NCBI RefSeq assembly: GCF_963678635.1
Contig: NC_087071.1
Coordinates: 248,001 to 312,000 of the forward strand
Direction of reading: 5' to 3'
DNA from: Symsagittifera roscoffensis
Lineage: Eukaryota; Xenacoelomorpha; Acoela; Convolutidae
DNA: 64,000 bases
The notes under the pieces are model-generated. The model saw only the letters and a program-made list of their open reading frames with translations, was not told the origin of the DNA and searched no databases. This document shows, one piece after another, positions 15,600-28,612 of this stretch. A program made the position numbers and the translations under genes. Numbering within the stretch: position 1 is the stretch's first letter; each line of letters starts with the position of its first letter.

Positions 15600-18500
15600 A
15601 AGACAGAGTGTTTATGTGTATGTACCTGACAGATAAACATGATGTATCTCCATCTACAGTGGCGTCTGTAATATCATGAGTATTAAAGACAGAGTGTTTA
15701 TGTGTGTGTACCTGACTGATGAACATGATGTATCTCCATCTACAGTGGCGTCTGTAATATCATGAGTATTAAAGACAGAGTGTTTATGTGTGTGTACCTG
15801 ACAGATGAACATGATGTATCTCCATCTACAGTGGCGTCTGTAATATCATGAGTATGAAAGACAGAGTGTTTATGTGTGTGTACCTGACAGATGAACATGA
15901 TGTATCTCCATCTACAGTGGCGTCTGTATTATCATGAGTAGGAACGACAGAGTGTTTATGTGTGTGTACCTGACAGATGAACTTGATGTATCTTCATCTA
16001 CAGTGGCGTCTGTAATATCATGAGTATTAAAGACAGAGTGTTTATGTGTGTGTACCTGACTGATGAACATGATGTATCTCCATCTACAGTGGCGTCTGTA
16101 TTATCATGAGTATGAAAGACAGAGTGTTAATGTGTGTGTACCTGACAGATGAACATGATGTATCTCCATCTACAGTGGCGTCTGTAATATCATGAGTTTT
16201 ATAGACAGAGTGTTTATGTGTGTGTACCTGACAGATGAACATGATGTATCTCCATCTACAGTGGCGTCTGTAATATCATGAGTATTAAAGACAGAGTGTT
16301 TATGTGTGTGTACCTGACTGATGAACATGATGTATCTCCATCTACAGTGGCGTCTGTAATATCATGAGTATTAAAGACAGAGTGTTTATGTGTGTGTACC
16401 TGACAGATGAACTTGATGTATCTCCATCTACAGTGGCGTCTGTAATATCATGAGTTCTAAAGACAGTGTGTTTATGTGTGTGTACCTGACTGATGAACAT
16501 GATGTATCTCCATCTACAGTGGCGTCTGTAATATCATGAGTTTTAAAGACAGAGTGTTTATGTGTGTGTACCTGACAGATGAACATGATGTATCTCCATC
16601 TACAGTGGCGTCTGTAATATCATGAGTATTAAAGACAGAGTGTTTATGTGTATGTACCTGACAGATAAACATGATGTATCTCCATCTACAGTGGCGTCTG
16701 TAATATCATGAGTATTAAAGACAGAGTGTTTATGTGTGTGTACCTGACTGATGAACATGATGTATCTCCATCTACAGTGGCGTCTGTAATATCATGAGTA
16801 TTAAAGACAGAGTGTTTATGTGTGTGTACCTGACAGATGAACTTGATGTATCTCCATCTACAGTGGTGTCTGTAATATCATGAGTATTAAAGACAGAGTG
16901 TTTATGTGTGTGTACCTGACTGATGAACATGATGTATCTCCATCTACAGTGGCGTCTGTAATATCATGAGTATTAAAGACAGAGTGTTTATGTGTGTGTA
17001 CCTGACAGATGAACATGATGTATCTCCATCTACAGTGGCGTCTGTAATATCATGAGTATTAAAGACAGAGTGTTTATGTGTATGTACCTGACAGATAAAC
17101 ATGATGTATCTCCATCTACAGTGGCGTCTGTAATATCATGAGTATTAAAGACAGAGTGTTTATGTGTGTGTACCTGACTGATGAACATGATGTATCTCCA
17201 TCTACAGTGGCGTCTGTAATATCATGAGTATTAAAGACAGAGTGTTTATGTGTGTGTACCTGACAGATGAACATGATGTATCTCCATCTACAGTGGCGTC
17301 TGTAATATCATGAGTATGAAAGACAGAGTGTTTATGTGTGTGTACCTGACAGATGAACATGATGTATCTCCATCTACAGTGGCGTCTGTATTATCATGAG
17401 TAGGAAAGACAGAGTGTTTATGTGTGTGTACCTGACAGATGAACTTGATGTATCTCCATCTACAGTGGCGTCTGTAATATCATGAGTATTAAAGACAGAG
17501 TGTTTATGTGTGTGTACCTGACTGATGAACATGATGTATCTCCATCTACAGTGGCGTCTGTATTATCATGAGTATGAAAGACAGAGTGTTAATGTGTGTG
17601 TACCTGACAGATGAACATGATGTATCTCCAGCTACAGTGGCGTCTGTAATATCATGAGTTTTATAGACAGAGTGTTTATGTGTGTGTACCTGACAGATGA
17701 ACATGATGTATCTCCATCTACAGTGGCGTCTGTAATATCATGAGTATTAAGGACAGAGTGTTTATGTGTGTGTACCTGACTGATGAACATGATGTATCTC
17801 CATCTACAGTGGCGTCTGTAATATCATGAGTATTAAAGACAGAGTGTTTATGTGTGTGTACCTGACAGATGAACATGATGTATCTCCATCTACAGTGGCG
17901 TCTGTAATATCATGAGTTCTAAAGACAGTGTGTTTATGTGTGTGTACCTGACTGATGAACATGATGTATCTCCATCTACAGTGGCGTCTGTAATATCATG
18001 AGTATTAAAGACAGAGTGTTTATGTGTGTGTACCTGACAGATGAACATGATGTATCTCCATCTACAGTGGCGTCTGTAATATCATGAGTATTAAAGACAG
18101 AGTGTTTATGTGTATGTACCTGACAGATAAACATGATGTATCTCCATCTACAGTGGCGTCTGTAATATCATGAGTATTAAAGACAGAGTGTTTATGTGTG
18201 TGTACCTGACTGATGAACATGATGTATCTCCATCTACAGTGGCGTCTGTAATATCATGAGTATTAAAGACAGAGTGTTTATGTGTGTGTACCTGACAGAT
18301 GAACTTGATGTATCTCCATCTACAGTGGCGTCTGTAATATCATGAGTATTAAAGACAGAGTGTTTATGTGTGTGTACCTGACTGATGAACATGATGTATC
18401 TCCATCTACAGTGGCGTCTGTATTATCATGAGTATGAAAGACAGAGTGTTAATGTGTGTGTACCTGACAGATGAACATGATGTATCTCCATCTACAGTGG

Positions 18501-19900
18501 CGTCTGTAATATCATGAGTTTTATAGACAGAGTGTTTATGTGTGTGTACCTGACAGATGAACATGATGTATCTCCATCTACAGTGGCGTCTCTAATATCA
18601 TGAGTATTAAAGACAGAGTGTTTATGTGTGTGTACCTGACTGATGAACATGATGTATCTCCATCTACAGTGGCGTCTGTAATATCATGAGTATTAAAGAC
18701 AGAGTGTTTATGTGTGTGTACCTGACAGATGAACATGATGTATCTCCATCTACAGTGGCGTCTGTAATATCATGAGTTCTAAAGACAGTGTGTTTATGTG
18801 TGTGTACCTGACTGATGAACATGATGTATCTCCATCTACAGTGGCGTCTGTAATATCATGAGTATTAAAGACAGAGTGTTTATGTGTGTGTACCTGACAG
18901 ATGAACATGATGTATCTCCATCTACAGTGGCGTCTGTAATATCATGAGTATTAAAGACAGAGTGTTTATGTGTATGTACCTGACAGATAAACATGATGTA
19001 TCTCCATCTACAATGGCGTCTGTAATATCATGAGTATTAAAGACAGAGTGTTTATGTGTGTGTACCTGACTGATGAACATGATGTATCTCCATCTACAGT
19101 GGCGTCTGTAATATCATGAGTATTAAAGACAGAGTGTTTATGTGTGTGTACCTGACAGATGAACTTGATGTATCTCCATCTACAGTGGCGTCTGTAATAT
19201 CATGAGTATTAAAGACAGAGTGTTTATGTGTGTGTACCTGACTGATGAACATGATGTATCTCCATCTACAGTGGCGTCTCAATTATCATGAGTATGAAAG
19301 ACAGAGTGTTAATGTGTGTGTACCTGACAGATGAACATGATGTATCTCCATCTACAGTGGCGTCTGTAATATCATGAGTTTTATAGACAGAGTGTTTATG
19401 TGTGTGTACCTGACAGATGAACATGATGTATCTCCATCTACAGTGGCGTCTGTAATATCATGAGTATTAAAAACAGAGTGTTTATGTGTGTGTACCTGAC
19501 TGATGAACATGATGTATCTCCATCTACAGTGGCGTCTGTAATATCATGAGTATTAAAGACAGAGTGTTTATGTGTGTGTACCTGACAGATGAACATGATG
19601 TATCTCCATCTACAGTGGCGTCTGTAGTATCATGAGTTTTAAAGACGGAATGTTTATGTGTGTGTACCTGACTGATGAACATGATGTATCTCCATCTACA
19701 GTGGCGTCTGTAATATCATGAGTATTAAAGACAGAGTGTTTATGTGTGTGTACCTGACAGATGAACATGATGTCTCTCCATCTACAGTGGCGTCTGTAAT
19801 ATCATGAGTATTAAAGACAGAGTGTTTATGTGTATGTACCTGACAGATAAACATGATGTATCTCCATCTACAGTGGCGTCTGTAATATCATGAGTATTAA
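15600..19900 (-). repeat. 860-bp (10-unit) higher-order repeat family in array 1
   Basis: The marker AGATAAACATG occurs at 15631, 16663, 17093, 18125, 18985 and 19845. The spacings are 1032, 430, 1032, 860 and 860 bp, which are 12, 5, 12, 10 and 10 units of 86 bp. A second marker, TTTTATAGACAG, occurs at about 16200, 17662, 18522 and 19382, spaced 17, 10 and 10 units apart. The two markers keep the same relative order. The last two copies are regular 860-bp repeats, which indicates recent amplification of ten-unit blocks. Confidence 0.8.
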
Positions 19901-21955
19901 AGACAGAGTGTTTATGTGTGTGTACCTGACTGATGAACATGATGTATCTCCATCTACAGTGGCGTCTGTAATATCATGAGTATTAAAGACAGAGTGTTTA
20001 TGTGTGTGTACCTGACTGATGAACATGATGTATCTCCATCTACAGTGGCGTCTGTAATATCATGAGTATTAAAGACAGAGTGTTTATGTGTGTGTACCTG
20101 ACTGATGAACATGATGTATCTCCATCTACAGTGGCGTCTGTATTATCATGAGTATTAAAGACAGAGTGTTTATGCGTGTGTACCTGACAGTGAACATGAT
20201 GTATCTCCATCTACAGTGGCGTCTGTAATATCTTGAGTATTAAAGACAGAGTGTTTATGTGTAAGTACCTGACAGATGAACATAATGTATCTCCATCTAC
20301 AGTGGCGTCTGTTTTATCATGAGTATTAAAGACAGAGTGTTTATGTGTGTGTACCTGACAGATGAACATGATGTATCTCCATCTACAGTGGCGTCTGTAA
20401 TATTATGAGTAATAAAGACAGAGTGTTTATGTGTGTGTACCTGACTGATGAACATGATGTATCTCCATCTACAGTGGCGTCTGTATTATCATGAGTATTA
20501 AAGACAGAGTGTTTATGTGTGTGTACCTGACAGATGAACATGATGTATCTCCATCTACAGTGGCGTCTGTAATATCATGAGTATTAAAGACAGAGTGTTT
20601 ATGTGTGTGTACCTGACAGATGAACATGATGTATCTCCATCTACAGTGGCGTCTGTAATATCATGAGTATTAAAGACAGAATGTTTATGTGTGTGTACCT
20701 GACAGATGAACATGATGTATCTCCATCTACAGTGGCGTCTGTAATATCATGAGTATTAAAGACAGAGTGTTTATGTGTGTGTACCTGACTGATGAACATG
20801 ATGTATCTCCATCTACAGTGGAGTCTGTAATATCATGAGTATTAAAGACAGAGTGTTTATGTGTGTGTACCTGATTGATGAACATGATGTATCTCCATCT
20901 ACAGTGGCGTCTGTAATATCATGAGTATTAAAGACAGAGTGTTTATGTGTGTGTACCTGACAGATGAACATGATGTATCTCCATCTACAGTGGCGTCTGT
21001 AATATCATGAGTATTAAAGACAGAGTGTTTATGTGTGTGTACCTGACAGATGAACATGATGTATCTCCATCTACAGTGGCGTCTGTAATATCATGAGTAT
21101 TAAAGACAGAGTGTTTATGTGTGTGTACCTGACAGATGAACATGATGTATCTCCATCTACAGTGGCGTCTGTAATATCATGAGTATTAAAGACAGAGTGT
21201 TTATGTGTGTGTACCTGACAGATGAGCATGATGTATCTCCATCTACAGTGGCGTCTGTAAAATCATGAGTATTAAAGACAGAGTGTTTATGTGTGTGTAC
21301 CTGACTGATGAACATGATGTATCTCCATCTACAGTGGCGTCTGTAATATCATGAGTATTAAAGACAGAGTGTTTATGTGTGTGTACCTGACAGATGAACA
21401 TGATGTATCTCCATCTACAGTGGCGTCTGTAATATCATGAGTATTAAAGACAGAGTGTTTATGTGTGTGTACCTGACTGATGAACATGATGTATCTCCAT
21501 CTACAGTGGTGTCTGTAATATCATGAGTAGTAAAGACAGAGTGTTTATGTGTGTGTACCTGACTGATGAACATGATGTATCTCCATCTACAGTGGCGTCT
21601 GTAATATCATGAGTATTAAAGACAGAGTGTTTATGTGTGTGTACCTGACTGATGAACATGATGTATCTCCATCTACAGTGGCGTCTGTAATATCATGAGT
21701 ATTAAAGACAGAGTGTTTATGTGTGCGTACCTGACAGATGAACATGATGTATCTCCATCTACAGTGGCGTCTGTAAAATCATGATTATTAAAGACAGAGT
21801 GTTTATGTGTGTGTACCTGACTGATGAACATGATGTATCTCCATCTACAGTGGCGTCTGTAAAATCATGAGTATTAAAGACAGAGTGTTTATGTGTGTGT
21901 ACCTGACAGATGAACATGATGTATCTCCATCTACAGTGGCGTCTGTTTTATCATG

Positions 21956-24900
21956 AGTATTAAAGAGAGAGTTTATGTGTGTGTGTACCTGACTGATGAA
22001 CATGATGTATCTCCATCTACAGTGGCGTCTGTATTATCATGAGTATGAAAGAGAGAGTGTATGTGTGTGTACCTGACTGATGAACATGATGTATCTCCAT
22101 CTGCCGTGGCGTCTGTTTCATCATGAGTATTAAAGAGAGAGTGTATGTGTGTGTACCTGACTGATGAACATGATGTATCTCCATCTACAGTGGCGTCTGT
22201 TTTATCATGAGTATGAAAGAGAGAGTGTATGTGTGTGTACCTGACTGATGAACATGATGTATCTCCATCTACAGTGGCGTCTGTTTTTATCATGAGTATT
22301 AAAGAGAGAGTGTATGTGTGTGTACCTGACTGATGAACATGATGTATCTCCATCTACAGTGGCGTCTGTTTTATCATGAGTATTAAAGAGAGAGTGTATG
22401 TGTGTGTACCTGACTGATGAACATGATGTACCTCCATCTGCCGTGGCGTCTGTTTCATCATGAGTATTAAAGAGAGAGTTTATGTGTGTGTGTACCTGAC
22501 TGATGAACATGATGTATCTCCATCTCCAGTGGCGTCTGTTTCATCATGAGTATTAAAGAGAGAGTGTATGTGTGTGTACCTGACTGATGAACATGATGTA
22601 TCTCCATCTACAGTGGCGTCTGTTTTATCATGAGTATGAAAGAGAGAGTGTATGTGTGTGTACCTGACTGATGAACATGATGTATCTCCATCTACAGTGG
22701 CGTCTGTTTTATCATGAGTATTAAAGAGAGAGTGTATGTGTGTGTACCTGACTGATGAACATGATGTATCTCCATCTACAGTGGCGTCTGTTTTATCATG
22801 AGTATTAAAGAGAGAGTGTATGTGTGTGTACCTGACTGATGAACATGATATATCTCCATCTACAGTGGCGTCTGTTTTATCATGAGTATTAAAGAGAGAG
22901 TGTATGTGTGTGTACCTGACTGATGAACATGATGTACCTCCATCTGCCGTGGCGTCTGTTTCATCATGAGTATTAAAGAGAGAGTTTATGTGTGTGTACC
23001 TGACTGATGAACATGATGTATCTCCATCTCCAGTGGCGTCTGTTTCATCATGAGTATTAAAGAGAGTGTGTATGTGTGTGTACCTGACTGATGAACATGA
23101 TGTATCTCCATCTACAGTGGCGTCTGTTTTATCATGAGTATGAAAGAGAGAGTGTATGTGTGTGTACCTGACTGATGAACATGATGTATCTCCATCTACA
23201 GTGGCGTCTGTTTTATCATGAGTATTAAAGAGAGAGTGTATGTGTGTGTACCTGACTGATGAACATGATGTATCTCCATCTACAGTGGCGTCTGTTTTAT
23301 CATGAGTATTAAAGAGAGAGTGTATGTGTGTGTACCTGACTGATGAACATGATGTACCTCCATCTGCCGTGGCGTCTGTTTCATCATGAGTATTAAAGAG
23401 AGAGTTTATGTGTGTGTGTACCTGACTGATGAACATGATGTATCTCCATCTCCAGTGGCGTCTGTTTCATCATGAGTATTAAAGAGAGAGTGTATGTGTG
23501 TGTACCTGACTGATGAACATGATGTATCTCCATCTACAGTGGCGTCTGTTTTATCATGAGTTTTGAAGAGAGAGTTATGTGTGTGTACCTGACTGTTGAA
23601 CATGATATATCTCCATCTACAGTGGCGTCTGTTTCATCATGAGTATTAAAGAGAGAGTGTATGTGTGTGTACCTGACTGATGAACATGATGTATCTCCAT
23701 CTACAGTGGCGTCTGTATTATCATGAGTATGAAAGAGAGAGTGTATGTGTGTGTACCTGACTGATGAACATGATGTATCTCCATCTGCCGTGGCGTCTGT
23801 TTCATCATGAGTTTTAAAGAGAGAGTGTATGTGTGTGTACCTGACTGATGAACATGATGTATCTCCATCTACAGTGGCGTCTGTTTTATCATGAGTATTA
23901 AAGAGAGAGTGTATGTGTGTGTACCTGACTGATGAACATGATGTATCTCCATCTGCCGTGGCGTCTGTTTCATCATGAGTATTAAAGAGAGAGTGTATGT
24001 GTGTGTACCTGACTGATGAACATGATGTATCTCCATCTACAGTGGCGTCTGTATTATCATGAGTATTAAAGAGAGAGTGTATGTGTGTGTACCTGACTGA
24101 TGAACATGATGTATCTCCATCTACAGTGGCGTCTGTTTCATCATGAGTATTAAAGAGAGAGTGTATGCGTGTGTACCTGACTGATGAACATGATGTATCT
24201 CCATCTACAGTGGCGTCTGTTTTATCATGAGTTTTAAAGAGAGAGTTTATGTGTGTGTGTATCTGACTGATGAACATGATGTATCTCCATCTGCCGTGGC
24301 GCCTGTATTATCATGAGTTTTAAAGAGAGAGTTTATGTGTGTGTGTACCTGACTGATGAACATGATGTATCTCCATCTACAGTGGCGTCTGTTTTATCAT
24401 GAGTTTTAAAGAGAGAGTTTATGTGTGTGTGTACCTGACTGTTTAACATGATGTATCTCCATCTACAGTGGCGTCTGTATTATCATGAGTATGAAAGAGA
24501 GAGTGTATGTGTGTGTACCTGACTGATGAACATGATATATCTCCATCTACAGTGGCGTCTGTATTATCATGAGTTTTAAAGAGAGAGTGTATGTGTGTGT
24601 ACCTGACTGATGAACATGATGTATCTCCATCTACAGTGGCGTCTGTTTCATCATGAGTATTAAAGAGAGAGTGTATGTGTGTGTACCTGACTGATGAACA
24701 TGATGTATCTCCATCTACAGTGGCGTCTGTTTTATCATGAGTTTTAAAGAGAGAGTTTATGAGTGCGTGTACCTGACAGATGAACATGATGTATCTCCAT
24801 CTGCCGTGGCGCCTGTATTATCATGAGTTTTAAAGAGAGAGTTTATGTGTATGTGTACCTGACTGATAAACATGATGTATCTCCATCTACAGTGGCGTCT

Positions 24901-27900
24901 GTTTTATCATGAGTTTTAAAGAGAGAGTTTATGTGTGTGTGTACCTGACTGTTGAACATGATGTATCTCCATCTACAGTGGCGTCTGTTTTATCATGAGT
25001 TTTAAAGAGAGAGTTTATGTGTGTGTGTACCTGACAGATGAACATGATGTATCTCCATCTGCCGTGGCGCCTGTATTATCATGAGTTTTAAAGAGAGAGT
25101 TTATGTGTGTGTGTTTACCTGACTGATGAACATGATGTATCTCCATCTACAGTGGCGTCTGTTTTATCATGAGTTTTAAAGAGAGAGTTTATGTGTGTGT
25201 ACCTGACTGTTGAACATGATGTATCTCCATCTACAGTGGCGTCTGTATTATCATGAGTATGAAAGAGAGAGTGTATGTGTGTGTACCTGACTGATGAACA
25301 TGATGTATCTCCATCTACAGTGGCGTCTGTATTATCATGAGTATTAAAGAGAGAGTGTATGTGTGTGTACCTGACTGATGAACATGATGTATCTCCATCT
25401 ACAGTGGCGTCTGTTTTATCATGAGTATTAAAGAGAGAGTGTATGTGTGTGTACCTGACTGATGAACATGGTGTATCTCCATCTGCCGTGGCGTCTGTTT
25501 CATCATTAGTATTAAAGAGAGAGTGTATGTGTGTGTACCTGACTGATGAACATGATGTATCTCCATCTACAGTGGCGTCTGTTTCATCATGAGTATTAAA
25601 GAGAGAGTGTATGTGTGTGTACCTGACTGATGAACATGATGTATCTCCATCTACAGTGGCGTCTGTTTTATCATGAGTTTTAAAGAGAGAGTTTATGTGT
25701 GTGTGTACCTGACTGATGAACATGATGTATCTCCATATGCCGTGGCGCCTTTGTTATCATGAGTTTTAAAGAGAGAGTTTATGTGTGTGTGTACCTGACT
25801 GATGAACATGATGTATCTCCATCTACAGTGGCGTCTGCTTTATCATGAGTTTTAAAGAGAGAGTTTTTGTGTGTGTGTACCTGACTGTTGAACATGATGT
25901 ATCTCCATCTACAGTGGCGTCTGTATTATCATGAGTATGAAAGAGAGAGTGTATGTGTGTGTACCTGACTGATGAACATGATGTATCTCCATCTACAGTG
26001 GCGTCTGTATTATCATGAGTATTAAAGAGAGAGTGTATGTGTGTGTACCTGACTGATGAACATGATGTATCTCCATCTACAGTGGCGTCTGTTTCATCAT
26101 GAGTATTAAAGAGAGAGTGTATGTGTGTGTACCTGACTGATGAACATGATGTATCTCCATCTACAGTGGCGTCTGTTTTATCATGAGTTTTAAAGAGAGA
26201 GTTTATGTGTGTGTGTGTACCTGACTGTTGAACATGATGTATCTCCATCTACAGTGGCGTCTGTTTTATCATGAGTTTTAAAGAGAGAGTTTATGTGTGT
26301 GTGTACCTGACAGATGAACATGATGTATCTCCATCTGCCGTGGCGCCTGTATTATCATGAGTTTTAAAGAGAGAGTTTATGTGTGTGTGTACCTGACTGA
26401 TGAACATGATGTATCTCCATCTACAGTGGCGTCTGTTTTATCATGAGTTTTAAAGAGAGAGTTTATGTGTGTGTGTACCTGACTGTTGAACATGATGTAT
26501 CTCCATCTACAGTGGCGTCTGTATTATCATGAGTATGAAAGAGAGAGTGTATGTGTGTGTACCTGACTGATGAACATGATGTATCTCCATCTACAGTGGC
26601 GTCTGTATTATCATGAGTATTAAAGAGAGAGTGTATGTGTGTGTACCTGACTGATGAACATGATGTATCTCCATCTACAGTGGCGTCTGTTTTATCATGA
26701 GTTTTAAAGAGAGAGTTTATGTGTGTGTGTACCTGACAGATGAACATGATGTATCTCCATCTGCCGTGGCGCCTGTATAATCATGAGTTTTAAAGAGAGA
26801 GTTTATGTGTGTGTACCTAACTGATGAACATGATGTATCTCCATCTACAGTGGCGTCTGTTTTATCATGAGTTTTAAAGAGAGAGTTTATGTGTGTGTGT
26901 ACCTGACTGTTGAACATGATGTATCTCCATCTACAGTGGCGTCTGTTTTATCATGAGTTTTAAAGAGAGAGTTTATGTGTGTGTGTGTACCTGACTGTTG
27001 AACATGATGTATCTCCATCTACAGTGGCGTCTGTATTATCATGAGTATGAAAGAGAGAGTGTATGTGTGTGTACCTGACTGATCAACATGATGTATCTCC
27101 ATCTGCCGTGGCGACTGTATTATCATGAGTTTTAAAGAGAGAGTGTATGTGTGTGTACCTGACAGATGAACATGATGTATCTCCATCTACAGTGGCGTCT
27201 GTATTATCATGAGTATGAAAGAGAGAGTGTATGTGTGTGTACCTGACTGATGAACATGATGTATCTCCATCTGCCGTGGCGCCTGTATTATCATGAGTTT
27301 TAAAGAGAGAGTTTATGTGTGTGTACCTGACAGATGAACATGATTTATCTCCATCTACAGTGGCGTCTGTATTATCATGAGTATGAAAGAGAGAGTGTGT
27401 GTGTGTGTACCTGACTGATGAACATGATGTATCTCCATCTACAGTGGCGTCTGTATTATCATGAGTATGAAAGAGAGAGTGTATGTGTGTGTACCTGACT
27501 GATGAACATGATGTATCTCCATCTGCCGTGGCGCCTGTTTTATCATGAGTTTTAAAGAGAGAGTGTATGTGTGTGTACCTGACTGATGAACATGATGTAT
27601 CTCCATCTGCCGTGGCGCCTGTTTTATCATGAGTTTTAAAGAGAGAGTGTATGTGTGTGTACCTGACAGATGAACATGATGTATCTCCATCTACAGTGGC
27701 GTCTGTATTATCAGGAGTATGAAAGAGAGAGTGTTTATGTGTGTGTACCTGACTGATGAACATGATGTATCTCCATCTACAGTGGCGTCTGTATTATCAG
27801 GAGTATGAAAGAGAGAGTGTTTATGTGTGTGTACCTGACTGATGAACATGATGTATCTCCATCTACAGTGGCGTCTGTAATATAATGAGTATTAAAGACA

Positions 27901-28608
27901 GAGTGTTTATGTGTGTGTACCTGACTGATGAACATGATGTATCTCCATCTACAGTGGCGTCTGTAATATCATGAGTATTAAAGACAGAGTGTTTATGTGT
28001 GTGTACCTGACAGATGAACATGATGTATCTCCATCTACAGTGGCGTCTGTATTATCATGAGTATGAAAGAGAGAGTGTATGTGTGTGTACCTGACTGATG
28101 AACATGATGTATCTCCATCTGCCGTGGCGCCTGTATTATCATGAGTTTTAAAGAGAGAGTTTATGTGTGTGTACCTGACAGATGAACATGATGTATCTCC
28201 ATCTACAGTGGCGTCTGTATTATCAGGAGTATGAAAGAGAGAGTGTTTATGTGTGTGTACCTGACTGATGAACATGATGTATCTCCATCTGCCGTGGCGC
28301 CTGTTTTATCATGAGTTTTAAAGAGAAAGTGTTTATGTGTGTGTACCTGACAGATGAACATGATGTATCTCCATCTACAGTGGCGTCTGTATTATCAGGA
28401 GTATGAAAGAGAGAGTGTTTATGTGTGTGTACCTGACAGATGAACATGATGTATCTCCATCTACAGTGGCGTCTGTAATATCATGAGTATTAAAGACAGA
28501 GTGTTTATGTGTGTGTACCTGACTGATGAACATGGTGTATCTCCATCTACAGTGGCGTCTGTAATATCATGAGTATTAAAGACAGAGTGTTTATGTGTGT
28601 GTGTGTAC
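21956..28608 (-). repeat. Array 1 exon-proximal domain, mainly 84-bp class
   Basis: From about 21960 the plus-strand motif changes to AAAGAGAGAGTGTATGTG and the period becomes mostly 84 bp, with TTTTATCATGAG and TTTCATCATGAG variants. Many units here read CTGCCGTGGCG, as exon D does, a variant I did not see in the distal 22 kb. Because 84 is divisible by 3, one frame stays open across many units. From about 27880 to 28608, next to the exon, 86-bp units return. Confidence 0.8.
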
Positions 28609-28612
28609 CTGA
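28604..28612 (-). promoter_or_regulatory. Exon D 5' splice site CAG|GTACAC
   Basis: Exon D ends at 28609 and the intron begins with GT at 28608-28607. The same CAG|GTACAC sequence recurs every 84-86 bp through array 1. It is the junction between the exon-derived and intron-derived halves of each unit. Confidence 0.7.

Larger units (their letters stand above)
1..21955 (-). repeat. Array 1 distal domain, 86-bp class
   Basis: The period is 86 bp almost throughout. On the plus strand nearly all units read CTACAGTGGCG at the point where exon D reads CTGCCGTGGCG, so this domain has drifted from the exon and been homogenised to a derived state. Blocks alternate between GAGTATTAAAGACAG units (about 1-4060 and 14-22 kb) and GAGTATGAAAGACAG units (about 4060-10250, mixed to 14 kb). 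Scattered 84-bp units (GAAAGAGAGAGTGTATG) occur near 570, 1250, 4190, 4690, 5810, 6410, 6920, 7170, 8640 and 9320. Irregular units include a partly deleted one at about 180-235. Confidence 0.85.
1..28608 (-). repeat. Array 1: giant 84-86-bp minisatellite derived from the exon D 3' end and its 5' splice site
   Basis: This is an uninterrupted head-to-tail array, about 330 copies by length over period, and it continues past the left edge of the window. On the minus strand each unit has two parts. The first is a ~40-bp block (ACGCCACTG...CTGTCAG) homologous to the last 40 bp of exon D. The second is ~46 bp of intron-like sequence starting GTACACACACATAAACAC and ending ACTCATGATATTACAG. The exon D block at 28609-28648 differs from typical units at only a few sites. 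The duplicated unit therefore seems to have had one breakpoint inside exon D and the other about 46 bp into the following intron. Unit variants include ATTAAAG versus ATGAAAG, CAGATGAAC versus CTGATGAAC on the plus strand, and a 2-bp-shorter 84-bp class. No gene is supported inside the array. Confidence 0.95.

Noticed and set aside
22480-24277. Long minus-strand open frames of 28-residue repeats as a repeat-protein gene
   Set aside because: They are read-throughs of 84-bp minisatellite units that are stop-free in one frame. They begin and end wherever an indel changes the period, and the same DNA continues on both sides without a gene boundary.
1-28608. CRISPR array because of the regular spacing
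   Set aside because: The whole unit is repeated with no unique spacers, the period is 84-86 bp, no cas genes are present and the context is eukaryotic.
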